NCBI GenBank assembly: GCA_947631805.1
Contig: CANRNA010000063.1
Coordinates: 1 to 8,928 of the forward strand
DNA length: 8,928 bases
Direction: 5' to 3'
DNA from: an uncultured Oscillospiraceae bacterium
GTDB lineage: Bacteria > Bacillota > Clostridia > Oscillospirales > Oscillospiraceae
Part shown: one piece after another, positions 1 through 5,704 of the stretch
Position numbering within the stretch: position 1 is the stretch's first letter
Layout of the letters: each line of letters starts with the position of its first letter
The notes under the pieces: model-generated
What the model was told of the DNA's origin: nothing
Database searches by the model: none
What the model saw: the letters and a program-made list of their open reading frames with translations, nothing else
Position numbers and translations under genes: made by a program

Positions 1-578
1 TCCGACACGATGTGGGTGGAGAGGATGACCAGCTTGTCCTTGGCGTAGGCCGACAGGAGGTTGCGCAGCCGCACCCGCTCCCTGGGGTCCAGGCCGGAGG
101 TGGGTTCGTCCAGAATGAGCACCTGGGGGTCGTTCAGCAGGGCCTGGGCGATGCCCACCCGCTGCTTCATGCCCCCGGAAAAGGTCCGTATCTTCCGGCC
201 CGCCACGGACGACAGGTCCAGCTCGCCCAGCAGCTCCTTGACCCGTTTGCCCGCCTTATTTCTCGGTATGCCCTTGAGGGCGGCTATGTACAGCAAAAAC
301 TCGGCGGCGGTGTAGGTGGGGTAATAGCCGAAATCCTGGGGCAGATAGCCCAGCACATCCCGGTAGGCCTCCCCCATGGAGGCCACCTCCTCCCCGTTGA
401 ACGTGACCTCCCCGCAGGTGGGCTCCAAAATGGCGCACAGCATCCGCATGAGGGTGGTCTTGCCCGCGCCGTTGGCCCCCAGCAGGCCGTATACCCCTGG
501 GCCCAGCTTGGCGCTGACGCAGTCCACGGCTATCTTCCTGCCGAAGTGCTTTGTCAGACAGTTGATGGACAATTCCAT
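1..578 (-). CDS. ABC transporter ATP-binding protein (3' end beyond window)
   Basis: This is the cytoplasmic ATPase subunit of an ABC transporter; 192 residues are visible and the C-terminus lies outside the window. All nucleotide-binding motifs are present in order: Walker A GANGAGKTT (34-42), Q-loop LPQDF (79-83), signature FSGGM (133-137), Walker B with the catalytic glutamate VLILDEPTSGLD (153-164), and the H-loop histidine in STH (187-189). The fold resembles the single-domain ATPases of CcmA/BcrA-type exporters, whose permease is normally the next gene, here off the edge. The start at 578 is preferred because AGGAGG lies 10 bases upstream; an in-frame ATG at 587 would sit only 1 base from that site. 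It follows the NlpC/P60 gene after 45 bases with no terminator, so it is probably the distal part of the sigma-factor operon. The substrate cannot be read from the ATPase alone. Confidence 0.93.
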   Translation of the reverse strand, partial: MELSINCLTKHFGRKIAVDCVSAKLGPGVYGLLGANGAGKTTLMRMLCAILEPTCGEVTFNGEEVASMGEAYRDVLGYLPQDFGYYPTYTAAEFLLYIAALKGIPRNKAGKRVKELLGELDLSSVAGRKIRTFSGGMKQRVGIAQALLNDPQVLILDEPTSGLDPRERVRLRNLLSAYAKDKLVILSTHIVS

Positions 579-588
579 AATAATCATA

Positions 589-594
589 CCTCCT
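589..594 (-). promoter_or_regulatory. Ribosome binding site of the ABC ATPase gene
   Basis: A perfect AGGAGG lies 10 bases before the ATG at 578 and 1 base before the in-frame ATG at 587. The spacing decides for the downstream start. Confidence 0.75.
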
Positions 595-623
595 GTTGTG
601 TGTTTGATGACGGCCCGCGCCTA

Positions 624-1460
624 TCAGTCATAGCGGATATAGGGGCACTGGAGCCACCCGGTCCAGGGGCGGTCGGCCACCTTTGTCTTCACGACCCCGC
701 CGTCGTGGGATATGGCCTCTATGGCGTAGCCGTCTCCTATGTAGACGCCGATATGCCCTGCGGTGGAGTATACCAGCAGCCCCGGCTCGTCCGGCATGGT
801 GTCGATGTCGCCCTTCACCGCGGCGTCGTTCCACATACCGTCCGTCCCGGTGTCCGGCATGTCGTTGATATCATAGCCGATGGACCCGTCCTCCGGGTCA
901 TACCAGCCGTAGCCCTTGATGAGCCCGGCGCAGTCCGCCACCCGGCGGCCCATCCACTTCTCCCGTATCACGTCCACGTACTGCCCCAGGTCCTCCGGGT
1001 ACTGCTCCAGCTTCAAGGCCAGCTGGTCCTCCGTCAGGATGTAGCCGAAGGTCCCCCAGACATAGCCCCACTGGTTCTCCCAGGCCATTTTCACCCACTC
1101 CACCAGGTCGTGGCTGTTTTTCGTGTCCGGGTCGGTGAAGCCGCTGGTGTCCAGCTTCGTGGAGCTGCCGGTGCCGTATTCCACGTGGACGAACTGTCCC
1201 TCCTTCCACTCCAGCATGTCAGCCGGAGGCGTCTCGGGGACGGCGGTCTGCTCGGCCTCCGCCGTCTCCTCGGCGGCGGGCGGCGCCTCCGGGCCGGTGG
1301 GCGCCGCCGTGGGCGCGGCCCGCCCCGCACCCGGCCGGAGAGATATGCTGTACGCCAGGGCCAGAGCCAGGGCCGCCGCGCAGAGCGCCGCCGTCAGCGC
1401 CGGTATCAGCCACCGCGCGCGTCTTTTCCGCCCCCGTGGGGTCTTTCCAGGTCCGGTCAT
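624..1460 (-). CDS. Membrane-anchored NlpC/P60-family cysteine peptidase
   Basis: The 278-residue protein has a basic N-terminus (KTPRGRKRRAR), one hydrophobic segment (about 17-38) that should act as signal anchor or signal peptide, an Ala/Pro/Glu-rich linker (about 45-82), and a C-terminal NlpC/P60 domain (about 115-278). The catalytic cysteine is C177 in VADCAGLIKGYGW and the histidine is H236 in AGHIGVYIGDG. The place of the third polar residue, often His/Asn/Gln, appears to hold E248 (AIEA). Members of this family usually cut gamma-D-glutamyl to diamino-acid bonds in peptidoglycan stem peptides, so the enzyme is expected outside the membrane, acting on the wall or a related gamma-glutamyl substrate. 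No SH3 or other wall-binding repeat is seen. The ATG at 1460 has a purine-rich site (GGGAG, 6 bases away). It lies between the CofE-like gene and the ABC ATPase gene in the same direction. The family is confident; the substrate is unknown. Confidence 0.85.
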   Translation of the reverse strand: MTGPGKTPRGRKRRARWLIPALTAALCAAALALALAYSISLRPGAGRAAPTAAPTGPEAPPAAEETAEAEQTAVPETPPADMLEWKEGQFVHVEYGTGSSTKLDTSGFTDPDTKNSHDLVEWVKMAWENQWGYVWGTFGYILTEDQLALKLEQYPEDLGQYVDVIREKWMGRRVADCAGLIKGYGWYDPEDGSIGYDINDMPDTGTDGMWNDAAVKGDIDTMPDEPGLLVYSTAGHIGVYIGDGYAIEAISHDGGVVKTKVADRPWTGWLQCPYIRYD

Positions 1461-1516
1461 GTCCCTCTCCCTTCCGGGCGGACGATACTGTCCGCCCCGG
1501 TGAAAAATTTCATCAT
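1457..1516 (-). CDS. Possible 19-codon leader ORF between ligase and peptidase genes
   Basis: A small open frame (MMKFFTGADSIVRPEGRGT) begins with an ATG that overlaps the stop of the CofE-like gene and ends in a TGA that overlaps the ATG of the NlpC/P60 gene. AAGGAAGGCGG precedes it, though it is close to the first ATG. Two adjacent ATGs (1516 and 1513) are possible starts. The frame spans the whole 52-base gap and contains a GC-rich hairpin. It could be a coupling or leader peptide, or simply a chance frame in a short gap. No homology can be judged at this length. Confidence 0.2.
   Translation of the reverse strand: MMKFFTGADSIVRPEGRGT
1474..1500 (-). promoter_or_regulatory. GC-rich hairpin upstream of the NlpC/P60 start
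   Basis: GGGCGGAC (1476-1483) and GTCCGCCC (1490-1497) are perfect inverted repeats with a 6-base loop. Two more GC pairs (1474-1475 with 1499-1500) extend the stem past a one-base bulge. The stem ends 13 bases before the NlpC/P60 ATG, just upstream of its ribosome site. No T-run follows, so it is not a terminator; it could influence translation of the peptidase gene or the stability of the mRNA. Confidence 0.45.
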
Positions 1517-2214
1517 TCCGCCTTCCTTATCAGTATGAACGGGGTCAGCTGCCTGTCCTGGCCCGCCGGGTTGTCCCGGATGAGGGCCAGAAGCTGGGAC
1601 ACGGTCCAGTCCCGGAGCCGCCGCCCCCTGCCCAGGAGCTCCGCCGTCAGGTCGTTGGCGTCCACGATCATCATCACGACCCCCGTCTTTTCATACACCT
1701 GGTCGCACACCCGGTCCGGCTCTCTGGGGATGCGGATGCCTATATGGGCGTATTCCGGGATGTCCCGGCCAAAAAAGCCGTCCAGCCCCCGCACCTCCGG
1801 GTCCAGCATGTCGTAAAAGGTGCCGTGCACCCCCCGGAGCTTGTCCGCCCCGGCACAGACGGCGGCCTTCAGCACCGCCCCCAGGCCGCACCGGTCAATG
1901 GCGAACTGCATCTTCACCGGCAGCCCCATCCCCGGCCCCGCCGCCGTCTGGTGGACGAAGCGGGAGAGGATCTTTGCCCAGAGGCCGGGCTTCACCTGGT
2001 CCTCGGTGACGATGCGCCCCTGGCAGAGGGCCACCACCTTTTCGCTGACGGACACGATGTCCCCCGGCCGGTAGACGGGCTTGACGTATCGCTCCACCAG
2101 GTCAGTGAAGCTCTCCCCCACCTGGACGAAATGGGTCCGGATGGCGTAGCGGGCGTACAGCCCGCCGTTGACGCGGACGGTGAGGGCCTTGCCCTCGTTG
2201 GGTCGAAGCTCCAT
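1513..2214 (-). CDS. CofE-like protein (F420-0:gamma-glutamyl ligase family)
   Basis: The 233-residue protein has the look of the CofE/F420-ligase fold as found in clostridial homologues: an N-terminal NEGK segment (6-9), RPGDIVSVSEKVVALCQGRIV (49-69) matching the 'GD-x-SK-x-EGR' core, and MMIVDANDL (181-189) near the end, matching the conserved Asp-containing strand. True CofE adds glutamates to coenzyme F420-0 through gamma linkages with GTP. I see no other F420 gene here, and gut Firmicutes generally lack F420, so the acceptor is probably different; the protein is soluble. The ATG at 2214 is preferred because AGGAG lies 10 bases upstream and the conserved region starts right after it. An in-frame ATG at 2238 would overlap the previous stop as ATGA and adds eight residues. 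It sits in a tight operon behind the sigma factor and membrane protein. The family assignment is fairly sure; the reaction is not. Confidence 0.75.
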   Translation of the reverse strand: MELRPNEGKALTVRVNGGLYARYAIRTHFVQVGESFTDLVERYVKPVYRPGDIVSVSEKVVALCQGRIVTEDQVKPGLWAKILSRFVHQTAAGPGMGLPVKMQFAIDRCGLGAVLKAAVCAGADKLRGVHGTFYDMLDPEVRGLDGFFGRDIPEYAHIGIRIPREPDRVCDQVYEKTGVVMMIVDANDLTAELLGRGRRLRDWTVSQLLALIRDNPAGQDRQLTPFILIRKAE

Positions 2215-2224
2215 GGTACAAACG

Positions 2225-2229
2225 CTCCT
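2225..2229 (-). promoter_or_regulatory. Ribosome binding site of the CofE-like gene
   Basis: AGGAG lies 10 bases before the ATG at 2214 and supports that start over the upstream in-frame ATG at 2238. The latter has its own weaker GGAG 10 bases upstream, so the choice is not final. Confidence 0.5.
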
Positions 2230-2234
2230 GTGGG

Positions 2235-3011
2235 TCATCGGTCGGCAACTCCGTACATATTTATCTCCCCTCTGGCCCGGAGGATGAAGACCACCTCCTT
2301 GGCGAACAGCCAGGCGTAGAGGACTACCGCCGCTATCCATATCCCCAAGGCGGACGCCTCGTACAGCCAGGGGAACATGAGCGCCGAGCACCGCCAGAAG
2401 GCCACCGACCCCAGGGCCACCCCCACGCTGATGGAGGCCCCGTCCCGCCTCCTGCTGCGGATGAGGGCCAGCATGGTGGTCAGGCAGGTCAGATAGGGCA
2501 CCAAGCAGTAAAGGACCATCCGGCCCATGTTCTCAAAGGAGCGCTGGAGCCACACCTCGAATGCCAGCAGGAACGTCACGCATACCAGGGACGCGCCCCC
2601 CGCCAGTATCAGCCGGGCCAGGGCCAGCTGGGGCCCGGAGACCCTTGTGGCCGCCTCCACCTCGCTGACCCGGTGGAGCTGGCCCCGGAAAAACGCGGGC
2701 ACCACCGCCAGGATGAACAGGGGCATATACATGGGCAGCATATAGGGGCTCATGGACGACGATCCCGCCACCAGGCAGGTGACCGCCAGCACGGCTGTCT
2801 CCGCCAGGAGGATGGGTATGCCCTCGAAGTGGAACACGTCCGACATGAACCCCCAAAAGCTCTGCCGGTCCTCCTCCCGCAGGGCGGGGCGCTCCGCCAC
2901 CAGGGCCGTGCAGCGCCGAATGGTCCTCTCCAGGCCCCCGGCGGTCATGTCCTCCTGTTTTGTCCGGTCCAGGTATTCCGTCAGGCGCTTTTTCATCCGC
3001 CTGTTAGTCAT
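2235..3011 (-). CDS. Six-helix membrane protein, partner of the ECF sigma factor
   Basis: The 258-residue protein has a charged cytoplasmic N-terminal part (1-60) and about six hydrophobic segments, roughly 64-83, 91-108, 128-153, 165-184, 193-213 and 221-244. A basic loop (RSRRRD, 185-190) lies between helices four and five. I do not recognise a named family, and there is no zinc-binding HxxxCxxC anti-sigma signature. Its start overlaps the end of the sigma-factor gene by 8 bases, which implies coupled translation. This is the position where clostridial ECF operons often carry an anti-sigma or sensor membrane protein, or a companion of an ABC exporter, so a role in sensing or restraining the sigma factor is possible but is inference from position. 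The ATG at 3011 has a G-rich site (GGGGGA) just before it; the ATG at residue 6 is an alternative start. Confidence 0.82.
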   Translation of the reverse strand: MTNRRMKKRLTEYLDRTKQEDMTAGGLERTIRRCTALVAERPALREEDRQSFWGFMSDVFHFEGIPILLAETAVLAVTCLVAGSSSMSPYMLPMYMPLFILAVVPAFFRGQLHRVSEVEAATRVSGPQLALARLILAGGASLVCVTFLLAFEVWLQRSFENMGRMVLYCLVPYLTCLTTMLALIRSRRRDGASISVGVALGSVAFWRCSALMFPWLYEASALGIWIAAVVLYAWLFAKEVVFILRARGEINMYGVADR

Positions 3012-3519
3012 CGTCCCCCATCCCCCTTCGCATGTTCTTCAGCCCGTAAGCGACCCGGCTCTGGGCCGTCCGCAGGGTGCAGCCCGTGGCCTTAGCGATG
3101 TCCCGGAAGCTGAGGCGCTCTCCGAACCGCAGTATGACCGCCTCCCGCTGCTCCGCGGGCAGTCTCTCCAGGGCGGCGCGCAGCTCGTCCCGGTCCTCCA
3201 CCCGGCCGTTCTCGTCCCGGGCGCACAGGAGCTCCGCCTTGTCCTCCCATGGGTCCGTGACGGCCCGACGGCTCTCGTCGGTGCACAGCCGGTTGGCGAT
3301 GGCGAACAGATAGGCCCTGAACCGGCCCTCCTGCCGATAGCCGGACAGGGACCGGAACAGCCGCAGGAACGTCTCCTGGGTCAGGTCCTCCGCCGTCTCC
3401 CGGCTGCCGCACCGCCACCGGCAATAGCGCGTGACGGCGGGATAATAGCGCCGTATCAGCGTCTCAGTCGCGGCGTTGTCGCCCTGGCGTATTCTCTTTA
3501 TCAGTTCGTCGTCGCTCAT
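3004..3519 (-). CDS. ECF-type RNA polymerase sigma factor
   Basis: The 171-residue protein has the two-domain layout of an ECF (group 4) sigma factor. Region 2 spans about 15-85 and includes the YCRWRCGSRETAEDLTQETF core (32-51) that binds core polymerase, followed by the -10-recognising segment to ANRLCTDESRR (75-85). Region 4 spans about 113-163, with LPAEQREAVILRF (120-132) and a helix-turn-helix in LSFRDIAKATGCTLRTAQSR (136-155) for the -35 element. The acidic linker between them lacks region 3, as expected. The ATG at 3519 gives the normal family length; the open frame runs on to 3609, but that part reads through the AT-rich leader and shows no sigma sequence. The ribosome site is weak (GCGAGCGG). 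As first gene of its operon it likely directs transcription of its own neighbours; which signal controls it is not visible. Confidence 0.93.
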   Translation of the reverse strand: MSDDELIKRIRQGDNAATETLIRRYYPAVTRYCRWRCGSRETAEDLTQETFLRLFRSLSGYRQEGRFRAYLFAIANRLCTDESRRAVTDPWEDKAELLCARDENGRVEDRDELRAALERLPAEQREAVILRFGERLSFRDIAKATGCTLRTAQSRVAYGLKNMRRGMGDDD

Positions 3520-3600
3520 GTGCCGCTCGCTTTCTTTCTCTACTATGTAATACCGAAAAAAGAGGCGAAATGATTTATCCTGTCGAAAAAAATTTTTTCT
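3520..3600 (-). promoter_or_regulatory. AT-rich leader and probable promoter region of the sigma operon
   Basis: This stretch is AT-rich against a GC-rich background and contains a perfect A7/T6 block at 3586-3598 that could act as an UP-type element. I find no good sigma-A -35/-10 pair. TCGACA (minus strand, 3585-3580) and TATTAC (3553-3548) are present but badly spaced relative to each other. An ECF-type autoregulated promoter is plausible but not demonstrable by eye. Confidence 0.35.
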
Positions 3601-3607
3601 GGTCCCC

Positions 3608-3656
3608 AAAAACAGAAAGATGGCATGACCGCGTCGGTCATGCCATCTTCTCTGTT
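3608..3656 (-). terminator. Intrinsic terminator of the right-hand operon
   Basis: A perfect 15-base inverted repeat (3617-3631 and 3635-3649) with a 3-base loop is extended by a second paired block (3611-3616 with 3651-3656) past one bulged base. On the minus strand it is followed by TTTTT at 3612-3608, partly within the stem. It begins 7 bases after the stop of the GH17-like gene and separates the two operons. Confidence 0.9.
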
Positions 3657-3662
3657 ATTTGC

Positions 3663-4619
3663 TCACCATTTCCGCGTCCGGTCCAGCCGGTACAAGCCCC
3701 AGTTGCACTCGGACTTCTCCGGGCCGGAGGCCTTCCAGGGCTCGTCGAAGGCCTCGAAGATGAAGCCTATGATCTGCTCCTTCTCCAGCCAGGCGGACAG
3801 CTCGGTGATATACCGCTTCTGGTTGGGCACGTTGGCCTGCTCCGGGCGCATGCCCACCATGCCCTCCATCTCCTCGGGCATATCCGGGCCGAACGCCTGT
3901 TCAAAGCCCTCGGGCCGAGGCTCCTTCACCGTGTGGGTGGTCCAGCCCACCTCCGTGAACAGCACCTGCTTGTCCGGGAACATGGCCTTTATCCGCTCAT
4001 AGTGCCGCCGGTTCATATCCACCGCCTCGTCCACAGTCCGGCCGTAGTGGAGGGGATAGCTGTGGACGCTGATGAAGTCCAGGTAATGCCCCAGCTCCTG
4101 GATATGGGGCCACTCGAAAATGCCCTCGCAGAAGGTGACGGGCTTATCCAGCGCCTCCTTCAGCCGCCGGGCGTGGCCCATGAGCCGTTCCGGGCTCACC
4201 AGATGGGCGCCCCAGAAGGGCGTGTTCTCGTTGCCCACGGACACGGCGGCCACCTCGTCCTCATACTCCCGGACAAGCTCGATGAGCCGGTCCACCTCCG
4301 CGTCGTTCCGGGCGGCGTTGGCCCGAAGCTGCTCCGGGGTGAAGTTCTGCTTCTCAAAGGGGCAGCGGTCGTTGTTGGATTCCGGGTCGGAGTCGATGCC
4401 GATGAGGCAGCGGATGGGCAATCCCTCCTCCCGGATGACCTCCAGGGCCCGCCGGGCGTGGAGGTTGGGGTCATACATGCGTATGTAGCGGAAGCCCTCC
4501 CCCGCCAGAAGCAGCAGGTCCTGGCGTATCTCCTCCTTGGAGGGGCACACCGTCTTGGGGCTCTGCCCCGCCCGATAGCCGGAATAGCATATCGCCTTGC
4601 CGTATTGCAGCACGTCCAT
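3663..4619 (-). CDS. GH17-like glycoside hydrolase (beta-1,3-glucanase family)
   Basis: The 318-residue protein matches the bacterial GH17/exo-beta-1,3-glucanase-like group, a (beta/alpha)8 barrel that hydrolyses or transglycosylates beta-glucans with retention. Visible marks are YIRMYDPN (45-52), VSVGNEN with the likely acid/base E131, LDFISVHSYP (180-189), VLFTEVGW with the likely nucleophile E223, and FIFEAFDEPWK (286-296) near the C-terminus. The protein has no signal peptide or membrane segment, so it should be cytoplasmic, which is unusual for a glucanase and hints at intracellular oligosaccharides or a glycosyl-transfer role. The ATG at 4619 is chosen because AGGAG lies 9 bases upstream; a TTG at 4625 in the same frame is too close to that site. 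It follows azlD after 60 bases, with its own candidate promoter in the gap, and ends 7 bases before the terminator. The substrate is not known. Confidence 0.85.
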   Translation of the reverse strand: MDVLQYGKAICYSGYRAGQSPKTVCPSKEEIRQDLLLLAGEGFRYIRMYDPNLHARRALEVIREEGLPIRCLIGIDSDPESNNDRCPFEKQNFTPEQLRANAARNDAEVDRLIELVREYEDEVAAVSVGNENTPFWGAHLVSPERLMGHARRLKEALDKPVTFCEGIFEWPHIQELGHYLDFISVHSYPLHYGRTVDEAVDMNRRHYERIKAMFPDKQVLFTEVGWTTHTVKEPRPEGFEQAFGPDMPEEMEGMVGMRPEQANVPNQKRYITELSAWLEKEQIIGFIFEAFDEPWKASGPEKSECNWGLYRLDRTRKW

Positions 4620-4628
4620 AACCAAAAG

Positions 4629-4633
4629 CTCCT
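4629..4633 (-). promoter_or_regulatory. Ribosome binding site of the GH17-like gene
   Basis: AGGAG (within AAAAGGAG, 4629-4636) lies 9 bases before the ATG at 4619 and only 3 bases before the in-frame TTG at 4625, which decides for the ATG. Confidence 0.75.
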
Positions 4634-4646
4634 TTTCAAATTATTT

Positions 4647-4675
4647 GTTGTATCATATCCCGGGCCGCGTGAAAA
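4647..4675 (-). promoter_or_regulatory. Candidate promoter of the GH17-like gene
   Basis: On the minus strand, TTTTCA (4675-4670) and TACAAC (4652-4647) are 17 bases apart, and a TGA before the -10 gives the extended form. Each hexamer matches the sigma-A consensus at four of six positions. It lies in the gap after azlD, so the hydrolase may be expressed on its own as well as by read-through. Confidence 0.45.
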
Positions 4676-4679
4676 GCGG

Positions 4680-4982
4680 TCAGTGGATGAACCATTCCAG
4701 CACGAACACCACCGCGCAGCAGGTGACGGCTGTCTTGAACAGGTCCGCCCCGAGCCAGGCGGCGGCCAGCCCCACCAGCAGGGCCGCCAGGCCGGATACC
4801 TGGCTCTGGGTGGCGTCCAGAATGGCGGGGAAGGTCATCACCGCCAGCGTCACGTAGGGCACGTAAAACAGGAACGACTGAATGAACCGGCTGCGGATGG
4901 GCTTGCGCAGCACGGTCATGGGCAGGGCCCGGATGAGATAGGACACCCCCGCCATGACGAATATGTATATATACAGCTTCAC
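4680..4982 (-). CDS. azlD: AzlD-family branched-chain amino acid transport protein
   Basis: The 100-residue membrane protein is the small subunit of an AzlCD exporter, a two-component system that in characterised members moves branched-chain amino acids or their analogues out of the cell. Hydrophobic segments lie at about 3-20, 37-55, 62-78 and 83-98. The typical AzlD pattern shows in YLIRALPMTVLRKPI (15-29) and FLFYVPYVTLAVMTFPAIL (37-55). Length is normal for the family. The start codon is GTG at 4982, supported by AAAGGAGG 7 bases upstream, and it overlaps the azlC stop in a GTGA arrangement, so the two proteins are translationally coupled. Substrate choice within the family cannot be read from sequence. 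Confidence 0.9.
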   Translation of the reverse strand: MKLYIYIFVMAGVSYLIRALPMTVLRKPIRSRFIQSFLFYVPYVTLAVMTFPAILDATQSQVSGLAALLVGLAAAWLGADLFKTAVTCCAVVFVLEWFIH

Positions 4983-5704
4983 GGCGTGTCCTCCTTTCTG
5001 GGAAACAGGGCCGCCGCCCCGGCGGAGATGGCCACGGTCAGGATGATGGTGCGGGTGCCGTCGGACAGGTCCGACACCACCGGCAGCCGGGACAGGGCGA
5101 AGCTGGCCGCGAAGGACAGGGCCACCAAGCCCGCGATGACCTTCTCCTTCCGGGCGGGGGGGATGAAGATGGCGATGAACATGCCGTACAGCGCCACGCT
5201 GAAGGCGCTCACCAGCCGCAGGGGCAGAAGACTGCCCGCCAGGGTCCCCAGGGCGGTGCCCAGCGCCCAGCAGGGGATGGACACCACCATGGCCCCGTAC
5301 ATATACCGGGGGCACAGATAGCCCGGCCGGGCGATGGTGATACCGAACAGCTCGTCGGTGATGTCAAAGGCCATGAACAGCCGGTGATAAAAGGGCCCCT
5401 CTGGGTCCATCCGCTGGCTCATGGCGCAGCTCATCAGCAGATACCGGGCGTTGGTGATGAGCGTGGCCAGGGTCATCTCCATGTAGGACGCCCCGGCGGC
5501 CATCATCGTCAGGCCCATGTACTCCCCCGCCGAGGCGTTATTCAAAAGGCTCATCAGCGCCGCCTGGAAAGGGCTCAGTCCCACGTTTTTTGCCAGGATG
5601 CCCAGGGAGAAGGACACGGCGAAATACCCCAGTCCGATGGGGATGCCGTCCTTCATGCCCTCTAAAAACACCTGGCGGCTGTCTCTCAGTTTTTCTTGCT
5701 GCAT
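4979..5704 (-). CDS. azlC: AzlC-family branched-chain amino acid exporter, large subunit
   Basis: The 241-residue polytopic protein is the large subunit partner of AzlD. Family marks are GIPIGLGYFAVSFSLGILAK (20-39), SLLNNASAGEYMG (52-64), TNARYLLM (84-91) and MAFDITDELFG (111-121), followed by hydrophobic segments at about 135-160, 164-182, 188-206 and 218-234. Members are known or thought to export branched-chain amino acids. The ATG at 5704 has GGAG 8 bases upstream and gives the usual family length; it starts inside the end of the deacetylase gene (19-base overlap). A much longer open frame upstream (to 6058) is a shadow of the deacetylase gene. No regulator of the Lrp or AzlB type is adjacent; expression probably follows the promoter before the helicase. 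Confidence 0.92.
   Translation of the reverse strand: MQQEKLRDSRQVFLEGMKDGIPIGLGYFAVSFSLGILAKNVGLSPFQAALMSLLNNASAGEYMGLTMMAAGASYMEMTLATLITNARYLLMSCAMSQRMDPEGPFYHRLFMAFDITDELFGITIARPGYLCPRYMYGAMVVSIPCWALGTALGTLAGSLLPLRLVSAFSVALYGMFIAIFIPPARKEKVIAGLVALSFAASFALSRLPVVSDLSDGTRTIILTVAISAGAAALFPRKEDTP
4990..4995 (-). promoter_or_regulatory. Ribosome binding site that fixes the azlD GTG start
   Basis: AGGAGG (within AAAGGAGG) lies 7 bases before the GTG at 4982, inside the end of azlC. No in-frame ATG is nearby at suitable spacing. Confidence 0.75.

Noticed and set aside
12..1538. Long open frame on the plus strand (about 500 codons)
   Set aside because: It covers three minus-strand features including the ABC ATPase and NlpC/P60 motifs; its translation is rich in Gly/Arg/Pro/His, has no recognisable domain, and results from GC-rich codon composition.
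1513..2214. Evidence for coenzyme F420 biosynthesis
   Set aside because: Only a ligase-fold homologue is present, with no cofC/cofD/FO-synthase-like gene nearby; the family is also found in Firmicutes not expected to make F420, so a pathway claim is not justified.
1513..2391. Longer start for the CofE-like protein
   Set aside because: Residues encoded above 2238 are a shifted translation of the membrane-protein gene; conserved sequence starts at the ATG at 2214.
3004..3609. Longer sigma-factor start
   Set aside because: The extra 30 residues translate the AT-rich leader and have no sigma-family character.
3570..5321. Long open frame on the plus strand (583 codons)
   Set aside because: It runs through the terminator, the GH17-like gene, azlD and azlC on the opposite strand; low-complexity translation without motifs.
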